DNA of 64,000 nucleotides from Parafrankia irregularis (lineage in GTDB: Bacteria; Actinomycetota; Actinomycetes; Frankiales; Frankiaceae): assembly GCF_001536285.1 (NCBI RefSeq), contig NZ_FAOZ01000025.1, forward strand, positions 60,589-124,588, given 5' to 3'. The position numbers were made by a program, and so were the translations under genes. Below are positions 53,001 to 60,187 of this stretch, piece after piece. Under the pieces are notes generated by a model that saw only the letters and a list, made by a program, of their open reading frames with translations, was not told the origin of the DNA and made no database searches. The stretch's first letter is position 1, and each line of letters starts with the position of its first letter.

Positions 53001-53196
53001 CCTTCTCGCCACCGCCAGCTGGGATACCACTGTACGGCTGTGGGACGTCAGTAGTTTGCGTCAGCTTCGGGCGGACGTGGTGGAGACTGCTTGCCAACGT
53101 GCCGGCGGCGGCCTAAATGAAAAAGAGTGGGATCGATATCTGTCGAATGTGCCATATCGAAATACCTGCGGCCCAGTCCACGACGGCAGTAAGTAG
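50020..53196 (+). CDS. TIR-STAND NTPase-WD40 repeat protein (probable defence/signalling protein)
   Basis: About 1058 aa from GTG 50020; the frame is open to 49834 but the earlier part resembles another broken gene. Domains: TIR-like (residues 14-110: VDFLVSYIETDEEWAAWIAW, EEAGFRVRFEAWDLSVGMH, IVAVVSASYLAS), STAND P-loop NTPase (VAVVGQSGCGKSSLVAAGLV near 230; RLLIVIDQAEELLV as Walker B), a winged-helix region, one membrane helix (WTVVVGLLVVLIVLAVYGL near 630) and at least seven WD40 blades (TVRLWDVSD-type repeats, 710-1045). TIR-STAND proteins often sense phage products and destroy NAD or signal cell death; here that is inference. Codon use is less GC-rich than in neighbours. Confidence 0.88.
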   Translation: MVTKADAPAAPQPGGGVDFLVSYIETDEEWAAWIAWQLEEAGFRVRFEAWDLSVGMHRTGEQHRALVEAKRIVAVVSASYLASKRKAPEWQAALAESLPGDRPKLLPIRVEDFSLQGLLLDRVSADLFGIDETTARERLLAAVHGAKKPEYVPAFPGKPDIGVGRKAPYFPGQYQERGSAWPPGRSPFPGLAAFDASLAAVFRGRDADIRRLVDTLTSPAGDSTGLVAVVGQSGCGKSSLVAAGLVPTVTEDPYHWLVVPSLAPGNRPLVALADALAEVARDHGLNWDRKQLTSQLTEPGAIAEVTRELLAAARPAPRLLIVIDQAEELLVRASPNSRKEFLAVLAAASAGLVRVVATVRSEYLGRLVEEAAQVGLPVRTEAILPLTQEMLRLVVSEPARLAGLTIDDQLVARLVTDTGDGQALPLLAFILQRLYVQACRAGTTTLSDVLYETTGGVRSALIEHANVALDKAATATGRSRDEVLDGLLQLVSVDTDGRPTRHRLPLDGLNDRIHSTLAPFIAHRLLTVDAAPGGPATIDIAHERLLADWSSLATAIDQRSDQLRLRSQADTAAADWDYYGRPLKRLWSLPLAGEALATFNSDDLTPITHAFLIDSCRQGRRVRTRNWTVVVGLLVVLIVLAVYGLQMRDTAEERDRARIADQLLVRADSIRVKDPALALRLVVAAYDVGPRSHRDRIRGNLLGILADTPTLRTTITGHSSQVWVTAFGLDGILASAANDGTVLLWDVADGVNPRQVGSFSTGDAGLTAMTFSLNGLIATVGENGAQLWDVTDPDNPQQLDASFIGSADDLVFGPGGVLAAVNGKTVQLWDVTDPASPQRGGSLTGHTDDVSTLVFGPNGIIATASWDTTVRLWDATDPNHPYQRGEPLTTTYGSSVTSVTFGPNGILASASDDGTVRLWDVSDLDSSHQVGGSLTGHTNADAKVAFGSDGLLATADERTVQLWDVSDPINPHQVGKPLAGHTDSISWLTFGPDGLLATASWDTTVRLWDVSSLRQLRADVVETACQRAGGGLNEKEWDRYLSNVPYRNTCGPVHDGSK

Positions 53197-53567
53197 TCAG
53201 CCAACAGTAGTAATCTGACAGCGAAGGCGTTGCCGACCCACGTGGAGCAGGAGATCGACCGCGCTTCGAAGCGCCCGTCGGGCTCGTCGTGATTGACTCG
53301 ATCACTAACCCATCGCCTATCACGTTAGCGCGGGACGGCTCTAATAAATGTCGCCCAGACTGTAGTAAACCGTCAGCCACTCGATCATGGTTTCTGTCGG
53401 TGGATTCTGTCATCTCGGCCGACTGAGGGCGGCGTAGATTAGGATGTCGGAGCCGGGGAAAGGTGAAGCTCCTGGCGCGCAGGTTTCCAGCCAGGAGCAG
53501 TCTGTTCGTCCGGAGCTTCAAGTGCTCGACTAGCTGCTGGGGGATCTGTAGGGCTGCTCTCCCGCGA
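53197..53567. other. intergenic region, nothing recognised
   Basis: 371 bp between the TIR-STAND gene and the integrase remnant. No gene or second tRNA fragment was found here. Confidence 0.4.
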
Positions 53568-54265
53568 TCAGAACGTGAGCGCTTCTAGGACTTCTGCGGC
53601 GCCGGTGGCAGCTACCTTGCGGCCGAAGTAGCGGTCCTGTGTGATGGTGGGCGTCGAATGGCCGAGCTGATCGGCTGCCGCACGGGCAGTGAGGCCGCTG
53701 ATGTCCATGGCTGTAGCGACGGACTTCCGTCCGACGACGTGAGACGTCGCTGACTCCATGCCGGCTTTGCGGAAGGCGTCCCGCAGGTCCGCCTGAGTGT
53801 TCGATGGGTCTCATAGTCCGCCGAGCGGTGCCGGGAAGACAGGCGTCTCGGCGGACTGATCGTCATGGCGGCGTCGCAGGGTGGCGAGCATCCAGGCCGG
53901 CAGGACGAGCCGCCGGTATCCGCTCTTCGTCTTGGGCTTCGGCTTGTTGATGAGGCCCTGTCCAGTGATGCGGACGACCGTTGAGCAGATCTCGATCCAT
54001 CCTTCGTCGAGGTTGACCGCGCCCCAGGTGAGGCCGGCGGCCTCACCGATCCGGACGCCGGTGCTCATCAGGAAGTTCACGAAGTCAGGGATGTCTCTGC
54101 GGATCGCCACGTCGTCGTAGGTGAGGAAGCAGCGGAGCTGCCGAAGCTGGGCGATGGTGAGCGCGTGCGGCGCACGCTTCGGTGTCGCGCTTGCGATGGG
54201 GCCTGCGTCCCTGACGACGTTGCGCTCGATGGCGTCGTGGCGGGCGGCCATGCCGATCATGCCGG
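53568..54265 (-). pseudogene. tyrosine recombinase (integrase), truncated and with a nonsense codon
   Basis: The minus-strand reading begins inside the catalytic part (LTIAQLRQLRCFLTYDDVAI), includes the first catalytic Arg (STGVRIGEAAGLTWGAVNL) and KPKTKSGYRRLVLP, meets a TGA at 53811-53813 (after PAPLGGL), and continues in the same frame with TSHVVGRKSVATAMD and AAADQLGHSTPTITQDRYFG, which holds the catalytic Tyr. The N-terminal arm- and core-binding domains are missing because the IS6 element starts at 54266. Confidence 0.85.
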
Positions 54266-55098
54266 AGGACGCTGTTGCGTTACGGGGAAGCTGGGCGTGC
54301 CAGCGGCCCGGGCGTCTGCAGGTCAGACGGCTGCGGCGAGTTCGGTGAACGCGGCGGCCAGCCTGAGCTGCGGGTTGCTGTCGATTCCGAGTTCGTAGTG
54401 GCCGCGGCGAATGTTCTGAACCAAGGCGTGTCCGGCGCTGACGGTCTGGAACGAACGCATCCGTTTCAGTCCGCGCATCGGCCGGAGCCGTGCTTCGAAC
54501 CGGCCGTGGTCGGCTTCAATCCGGTTGTTCTCCCGGGCGCCGTCGACATGGCAGGCCTCGGGAAGCAGCTCGTCGAGGATCTTCGGGTAGACCGGCGCCT
54601 TATCGGTGGTGACCTCGACCGGCCGGCGCCCCTGCGCCAACGCTCGAACGAAAAAGCGCCGGGCAGCGGCCTGGTCGCGGCGGGTACTGGCGAGGACGTC
54701 GATGACCTGGCCATGCTGGTCAACCGCCCGGTACAGATACGTCCACCGACCCGCGACCTTCACGTAGGTCTCATCGACGAACCACCTGTCACCGGGCCGA
54801 TGCCGACACGGACGGGCCGCCTCAATCAGCGAGGGCGTGAGGCGCTGCACCCACCGATACACCGTGACGTGATCAACCTGGAGGCCGCGTTCGGCGAGCA
54901 GCTCCTCGACATCCCGGTAGGACAGGGCGTATCGCAGGCACCAGCGGACAGCGAGGATGATCACCTCAGGTGGGAACCGAAACCCCGCGAACTCCGATGT
55001 CGGGACCGATGGACAGGCACGACGTCGACGCATCACCCGATCATGACCGATCGACGGCCACGGGACAGCGGACTCCGCCGATGCAACAGAGCCCTGTC
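54266..55098 (-). mobile_element. IS6-family insertion sequence
   Basis: About 0.83 kb. One end GACGCTGTTGCGTTACGG (54269 on), the other, reversed, GGGCTCTGTTGCATCGGCGG (55098 back); both IS6 type. It truncates the integrase gene. Same family as the intron-bearing copy at 27668. Confidence 0.75.
54323..55036 (-). CDS. IS6-family transposase
   Basis: 237 aa, intact. FAGFRFPPEVIILAVRWCLR, YALSYRDVEELLAERGLQVD, HVTVYRWVQRLTPSLIEAAR, then DDE residues in RWFVDETYVKVAGRW, VTTDKAPVYPKILDE and RENNRIEADHGRFEAR. Replicative cut-out-free transposition through cointegrates is usual for the family. ATG at 55036 or the next codon. Confidence 0.93.
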   Translation of the reverse strand: MMRRRRACPSVPTSEFAGFRFPPEVIILAVRWCLRYALSYRDVEELLAERGLQVDHVTVYRWVQRLTPSLIEAARPCRHRPGDRWFVDETYVKVAGRWTYLYRAVDQHGQVIDVLASTRRDQAAARRFFVRALAQGRRPVEVTTDKAPVYPKILDELLPEACHVDGARENNRIEADHGRFEARLRPMRGLKRMRSFQTVSAGHALVQNIRRGHYELGIDSNPQLRLAAAFTELAAAV

Positions 55099-55402
55099 GA
55101 GCACCTTCTTGGATCGTCCGGCGTCATCGGTACTGACGGCACTGCTGCGGCGGCGGCCCGAGTGGGGGCCGGTGCGTCGTGACGTTAGTCGCTGGGATTG
55201 ACTCGTCGACCCAGTCCTGCAAAGTCGTGATCCGCGATGTCCGCAGCGGTGCACTCAAAGGGGCAGGTACTGCGCCGGATCGCGAGGGCAGCGAGGTGGA
55301 TCCGCGGCGCTGATGGAGCGGCGTCACTCGACCATGACTGATCAGGATCCGCGATGCCGGACTCCGCGGATGCAACACACCTCCGACGGTAGACTCTTGG
55401 CC

Positions 55403-55630
55403 ATGGCCGTCGTCAGCCGTATCACCGCCGATCCCGCGATCATGGCGGGTGCGCCGGCGATTCGTGGTACCCGGATCACCGTGTCCGCGGTGCTGGGTCA
55501 GCTCGCGGCTGGCTCGACGGTCGAGGAACTGCTCGCGGACTACCCGTCGCTCACCCGCGACGATGTGCTCGCTGCTCTCGCGTTTGCCGCGGAGACGATG
55601 CCGCAAGAGCGTCCGTTCATCGCCGCATGA
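55403..55630 (+). CDS. DUF433 antitoxin-like protein
   Basis: 75 aa from ATG 55403. SRITADPAIMAGAPAIRGTR ITVSAVLGQLAAGSTVEELL, ADYPSLTRDDVLAALAFAAE is the standard DUF433 sequence with its winged HTH. DUF433 proteins pair with DUF5615 PIN-like toxins in VapBC-type modules. Its TGA overlaps the next ATG by four bases. Confidence 0.92.
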   Translation: MAVVSRITADPAIMAGAPAIRGTRITVSAVLGQLAAGSTVEELLADYPSLTRDDVLAALAFAAETMPQERPFIAA

Positions 55631-55995
55631 AGTTCCTTGTCGACGAGAACCTCTCACCGCGGGTCGCCGAACTGCTGCGCGACAAGGGCATCGACACGAC
55701 GCACGTCCTCGAGCACGGGCTTGGCGGTTCTCCGGATACCAAGGTCAGCGCGTTCGCCGTCACCGAGAGACGGTCGATCATCTCGGCCTACAGCGACTTC
55801 ACCACTCTGCTCGCGCTCAGTCGCGGTACCGCTCCCTCGCTCGTCCTGCTCCGGTCCGGCGACCAGCTCAAGCCCGACGCGCAAGCCGCCTTGTTGCTGG
55901 CGAACCTGCCCGCGCTGGAAGCCGACCTCGAACAGGGCGTCGTGGTATCGCTCAGTACGACCCACGTGCGGGTTCGTCGGCTACCGCTTCGCTGA
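55627..55995 (+). CDS. DUF5615 PIN-like toxin
   Basis: 122 aa. MKFLVDENLSPRVAELLRDK with the first acidic residues, THVLEHGLGGSPDTKVSAFA and YSDFTTLLALSRGTAPSLVL follow the DUF5615/Mut7-C-like PIN fold (predicted RNase). The usual SADTDF is SAYSDF here, keeping the Asp of SDF but not the earlier Asp. Coupled by ATGA to the DUF433 antitoxin. Confidence 0.9.
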   Translation: MKFLVDENLSPRVAELLRDKGIDTTHVLEHGLGGSPDTKVSAFAVTERRSIISAYSDFTTLLALSRGTAPSLVLLRSGDQLKPDAQAALLLANLPALEADLEQGVVVSLSTTHVRVRRLPLR

Positions 55996-56139
55996 GTACT
56001 GCTACCCCCGCTCCGGCCCGTGGTTTCCGTGCCTCGCCTTGGGCTGCCATTGGCTACGTACCGTAGCCGGGGTGCGTCTCTGTCCAGCAAGCTTGGGTAT
56101 GTCTGTTATGCCGGGGCCTCGTGCGTCGCGCCCGGACCG

Positions 56140-56258
56140 CGCGTGTGCGCATTGTGTGCTCGGATGCCCCGGCATGGCGCGACATCGGCCGGCACGTTCC
56201 GGCACTGAATACGCCCCGACCTCGGATTTTCCGGCACGACGCGGCATGTTCCGGTATG
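56140..56258 (+). repeat. 119-bp direct repeat with CGGCAYG iterons, copy B
   Basis: See copy A at 47875-47993, about 8.27 kb to the left; identical spacing throughout. Located between the toxin-antitoxin pair and the EAL gene end. Confidence 0.8.
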
Positions 56259-56346
56259 TACGGACACGTGGAGCGGTCGCTCTCTCGGCACGCGCCGGCT
56301 TCCTGTCTCTGCCGGTCCGAACCTGTGTATGGCCGGGAACAACGCC

Positions 56347-57585
56347 TCAGCGCCGGGTGAGCGCGCTGAAGGCGAAAGGAGACCGGCATGCGGCGCGCGG
56401 GTCGGGAGTGGGACGACCGAGGAGGTATCCCTGCCCGCAGCGGATACCAGCCTCCCGGGCCGCGGTCAGGTCCGCCCGTGTCTCGATGCCTTCGGCGACG
56501 ACGCGGCACCCCGTCTCCCGGGCGATGGTGGTGATTCCCGCGACGATCGCCCGGCGGACGGGATCGCCGCTCATGTTCTTGATGAGAACCCGGTCGACCT
56601 TCACGACGTCCGGCCGCAGGATGAGCAGCATCTCCAGGCCGGAGTAGCAGGCTCCCAGATCGTCGATGGCGATGAGGACGCCGTGGCGGCGAAGCAGGCG
56701 GACAGCCGCGACCAGGTCGGGGTTGTCGTAGGCCTGTTCCGCCTCGGTGATCTCGACGACGAGCCGGCTGGGGTCGCCGACGTCGAGGAGGAGTTCGACA
56801 AGACCGCCGGTGACCGTCGACGGAGCGGCGTTGACGGCGAGGCGCACATCGTCGGGCAGGGCGTGCAGCGCGGGCAGCGCCCGCTGGATCACGGCGGTCT
56901 CCAGTTCGGGGCCGAGACCGGCGGCGGCCGCGTCGCGGAACAGCGCGGCGGTGGAGAGGCGAGGGTCGGGCAGGCGGGTCAGGGCCTCGACACCGACGGT
57001 GCGTCCGGCGACGAGGTCGATGACAGGCTGGTAGTGGATGCGCAGACCGTCGGAGTCGATCAGTGTGTGCACACGGTGCCAGACACGGCTCCGGATCTCC
57101 CACATCCTGTGGAGGTCGGACACGTAACCGGTCAGGAAGCGGGCGAGCAGCCGCAGGAACCGGATGTCCCGGTCGCCGAGGGACGGCTGCGGATGCCGGT
57201 GGAGGCACCCGACCAACCCGTAGAGGTTCCCATCCGTGTCGAGGATCGGGGTCGCCGCGTAGGCGCCGATACCCAGGTCCTGTACCGAGATGATGTCCGC
57301 GGTGCGGGGGTTCCGCCGCGTGTCGGGGATCAGTTCCGGGAGGTCCCCGGCGAGCACCCGCCCGAACACGCCGGCGTCGCGGCGGATGGTGCAGCCGAGG
57401 GCGAGACCGAACGGCTGGGCGTTGCCGGAGAGTCCCTGAAGGATCAGAAGACCACCGTCAAGGCGGCCGAGCCAGGCGATCTCCATCCGCAGCCGTCGCC
57501 GGAGCAGATCCAGCAGACCCATCAGTGCATCGCCGGGTGCGCAGACCTCGCTGCGCGGTCCCAGACAGCCATGATGGGCGGCCAT
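56347..57585 (-). CDS. GAF-EAL c-di-GMP phosphodiesterase
   Basis: 412 aa. N-terminal GAF (residues 20-160: AWLGRLDGGLLILQGLSGNA, GIGAYAATPILDTDGNLYGL) and EAL domain from about 180: LRIHYQPVIDLVAGRTVGVE ALTRLP, AVNAAPS, VVEITEAEQ, IAIDDLGACYSGLEMLL (usual DDFGTGYSS, altered but both Asp kept), VVKVDRVL and VAEGIET. All metal and catalytic positions seem present, so it may be active. Cytosolic. Start ATG 57585. Convergent with nothing; the kinase gene starts 315 bp away divergently. Confidence 0.88.
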   Translation of the reverse strand: MAAHHGCLGPRSEVCAPGDALMGLLDLLRRRLRMEIAWLGRLDGGLLILQGLSGNAQPFGLALGCTIRRDAGVFGRVLAGDLPELIPDTRRNPRTADIISVQDLGIGAYAATPILDTDGNLYGLVGCLHRHPQPSLGDRDIRFLRLLARFLTGYVSDLHRMWEIRSRVWHRVHTLIDSDGLRIHYQPVIDLVAGRTVGVEALTRLPDPRLSTAALFRDAAAAGLGPELETAVIQRALPALHALPDDVRLAVNAAPSTVTGGLVELLLDVGDPSRLVVEITEAEQAYDNPDLVAAVRLLRRHGVLIAIDDLGACYSGLEMLLILRPDVVKVDRVLIKNMSGDPVRRAIVAGITTIARETGCRVVAEGIETRADLTAAREAGIRCGQGYLLGRPTPDPRAACRSPFAFSALTRR

Positions 57586-57900
57586 ACCCCTCCTCCTAAC
57601 AGGTCAGGCCCTCCCGACCGGAGTTACCCACCTCACCGAGCCGCACACCACGCACCCGGATGGACACATCGCGTATCGGACGGGCGATTCGCCCCACGCG
57701 TGGACGCGTCACGCAGGGTCATACGGCCGTGGGCCGTCAACACCACCACCGGCCTGAAATATCACCAGAATGACGATTGTGGGCCACCGTCCGCCGCGCG
57801 GGCGAAGCCCGCCCTCCGTTGCGGATGTTCACCGGGCGGACGTCCTGTGCGTCGGGGCGGCGCCGTGGTGCGCGACACCCTCGCGCACACGCATCTGCAC
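57586..57900. promoter_or_regulatory. divergent promoter region of EAL and kinase genes
   Basis: 315 bp between two divergent starts. ATACCCCTCCTCC just above 57585 contains the reversed ribosome-binding site (GGAGGAGGGG) of the EAL gene. An AT-rich patch GAAATATCACCAGAATGACG lies near 57757. No operator recognised. Confidence 0.45.
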
Positions 57901-60093
57901 ATGCGTCTACGATCACGAATCGTGCCGGATTGGGTCGGTTCGCGGTGGTCGCCAGACATCTTTCCCGGGGCTCCGGCGTTCGCCGCGGGTATCGATCGAG
58001 AGCAGGTCGCGGCGGCTCTGCCCGGCTACGACCTCGGCCGGGAACTCGGCGCGGGCGGTTTCGGGCAGGTCTTCGAAGGCTGGCACCGTGGCCTGCAACG
58101 CCACGTCGCGGTGAAGGTGCTGTACACGCGGGGTCACGGCGCGCAGATCGATGACCTGGTCCGGGAGGCGCGGTTACTGGCTCGACTCGATCATCCGCAC
58201 ATCATCCGCGTGTACGACTACGTCCACGCTCAGGCGGGCGACCTGCATCTGATCGTGATGGAGCTGATGGCGGGCGGACCGTTGTCCCGCCGGCAGCAGA
58301 CGATGACCCAGCGGGCGGCCTGCGCGGTCGGCCTGGCGGTGGCTGGCGCCCTCGCGTACGCGCACTCCCAGGGCGTCCTGCACCGCGACATCAAACCCGA
58401 CAACATGCTGTTCGACGCCGTAGGTCTGCTGAAGGTGGCCGACTTCGGAATCGCGAAGCTCCTGAGCGGCGTGTCGGGCGGCCGGAACACCGTGATCGGA
58501 ACGCCCCTGTTCATGCCGCCCGAGCAGCTCGTCGGGGGTTCGCTCAGCCCGGCCACCGATCTTTACGCGCTGGGCGTGGTCCTTCAGTTGCTGCTCACCG
58601 GCGGGTCCGCGGTGGAGGCGACCCTTTCCCCGTCTCCCGGGCCTCGGCCTGATTCGGACCACACGGGATTACTACCGCGGGCACTCGCGGACCCCCTGCG
58701 CGACGTGATCCAGCACGCTCTGGAAGCGGACCCGGCTGCCCGCCCGCCGACCGCGCACGCCTTCGGGCTCGCACTCGCCACGGCCGCGGCATCCGCCTTC
58801 GGACCTGGCTGGCTGACCCAGTCCGCCGTGCCGGTGCGGCTCGAGGACGACATCCGAGCCGCCGCGGAGCCGCACGCCGGAAGCGCCGCGCCGGTCCCGC
58901 CCGCCCCTCTTCCCCCGCCGCGCAGGGACACGCCGGTGGCAGCCCGGCGTGGCGATGCCCTGGGTGCGGGACGGCACGCCCGGCCCCGTGCCCGGTTGGC
59001 CCTGCCGCGGCGTCGCATCCTCGCCGCCGGCCTGTTCGCCGTAGCCGGTGCCGTCCCCGCCGGATATCTCCTTGCCGCCGCCCTGACGAAAGATCCGGGA
59101 GGCGGTGTCGCCGATCCGCTGGGTGTGCTGCCACAGCGGCACACCGACTGGATCCTCTCCCTGAGGTTCTCGCCGGACGGCATGATTCTCGCAAGCGGGA
59201 GCAAGGACGGGACGGTGCGCCTGTGGGACATGACGGATCCCGCGGCCCCGCGTTCGATCGGAGGGCCCCTGCCGGGACGCAGCCCGGGTGTGACCTCCGT
59301 GGCCTTCTCGCCCGACGGGAACACCCTGGCCAGCGCCAACTGGGACGGCACCCTGCAACTCTGGGACATCACCGACCGGGCCAGCCCACAATCCCTCGGC
59401 GCGCCACTGCCCGCCCACGCCATCCTCGCGAACTCGGTGGTCTTCCTCGACCGCGGCCAGACGCTGGCCAGCGCAGGTCGCCAGGAGACCCGTCTGTGGA
59501 ACATCACGGACGGCGCCGCACCGGAGCCGATCGGACCGCCCATCCTCGGCGACACGGACTGGCCGAGACTGGTGGTGGTCGACAGACCCAGAATGCTCCT
59601 GGCACGGGTCGGCGAGAACCGGACCATCCGGATCTGGGACGTCTCGAACGCGGCGAGCCCCCACGAGCGCACCAGGCTCGTCTCCGGCCATGCCGGCGCA
59701 GTCCACTGCGTCGCGTTCACCCAGGATCTGCGCCTCATGGCCACCGGCGGCAAGGACGCCACCCTGCGGCTGTGGAACACCGTCGACCTCGCCAGGCCCG
59801 AGATGATCGGAAAGCCCGTGACCGGCCATCACAACACCATCTGGTCGGTGCTGTTCTCTCCGGACGACAGGATCGTGGCGACCGCCAGCTATGACGGCAC
59901 GATGGGCATCTGGAACGTGGAGGACCCCGAACATCCCCGGCTCGAGGGGATGGTTCCGTCCGGCCAGGAAGGCTGGTTGATGTCCCTCGCGTGCTCCCTC
60001 GACCGAGCCGCACCCGTCCTGGCCAGCGGCAGCCAGGACGGAACCATACGGCTCTGGCGGCTCACCGGGACCGGCTCCGACCAGCGGTCCTGA
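57901..60093 (+). CDS. serine/threonine protein kinase with WD40 repeats
   Basis: 730 aa from ATG 57901. Hanks-type kinase (residues 40-290): GRELGAGGFGQVFEGWHRGL, VAVKVLY with the catalytic Lys, GVLHRDIKPDNMLFDAVGLL, VADFGIAKLL and VIGTPLFMPPEQL. A Pro/Ala-rich juxtamembrane region is followed by a membrane helix (RRRILAAGLFAVAGAVPAGY, near 370) and about six WD40 blades to the end (LRFSPDGMILASGSKDGTVR, WDITDRASPQSLG, VLFSPDDRIVATASYDGTM). The sensor propeller lies outside the membrane by topology. Actinobacterial kinase-WD40 proteins are known but targets are not. Confidence 0.92.
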   Translation: MRLRSRIVPDWVGSRWSPDIFPGAPAFAAGIDREQVAAALPGYDLGRELGAGGFGQVFEGWHRGLQRHVAVKVLYTRGHGAQIDDLVREARLLARLDHPHIIRVYDYVHAQAGDLHLIVMELMAGGPLSRRQQTMTQRAACAVGLAVAGALAYAHSQGVLHRDIKPDNMLFDAVGLLKVADFGIAKLLSGVSGGRNTVIGTPLFMPPEQLVGGSLSPATDLYALGVVLQLLLTGGSAVEATLSPSPGPRPDSDHTGLLPRALADPLRDVIQHALEADPAARPPTAHAFGLALATAAASAFGPGWLTQSAVPVRLEDDIRAAAEPHAGSAAPVPPAPLPPPRRDTPVAARRGDALGAGRHARPRARLALPRRRILAAGLFAVAGAVPAGYLLAAALTKDPGGGVADPLGVLPQRHTDWILSLRFSPDGMILASGSKDGTVRLWDMTDPAAPRSIGGPLPGRSPGVTSVAFSPDGNTLASANWDGTLQLWDITDRASPQSLGAPLPAHAILANSVVFLDRGQTLASAGRQETRLWNITDGAAPEPIGPPILGDTDWPRLVVVDRPRMLLARVGENRTIRIWDVSNAASPHERTRLVSGHAGAVHCVAFTQDLRLMATGGKDATLRLWNTVDLARPEMIGKPVTGHHNTIWSVLFSPDDRIVATASYDGTMGIWNVEDPEHPRLEGMVPSGQEGWLMSLACSLDRAAPVLASGSQDGTIRLWRLTGTGSDQRS

Positions 60094-60104
60094 ACAGGCG
60101 CCGG

Positions 60105-60187
60105 ACGAACGCGGTCATTCCGATGTGATCCGAACGGGGTCGAGCAACTGCCTCCTCGCACGCGCCTGCGGACGACAGGGCTAGCCG
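60105..60187 (+). mobile_element. solo IS1634-like end
   Basis: Aligns with the right end of the IS1634 element (about 6761-6841): ATCCGAAC, GCACGC, GACAGGGCTAGCCGG and CTGG are shared, roughly three quarters of positions over 80 bp and 12 of 13 at the tip. No transposase is attached. The CTAG supplies the stop codon of the neighbouring sensor gene. Confidence 0.55.

Noticed and set aside
56329..57900. Extended N-terminus of the kinase-WD40 gene
   Set aside because: Entirely opposite the GAF-EAL gene and lacks domain features; the kinase begins properly at ATG 57901.
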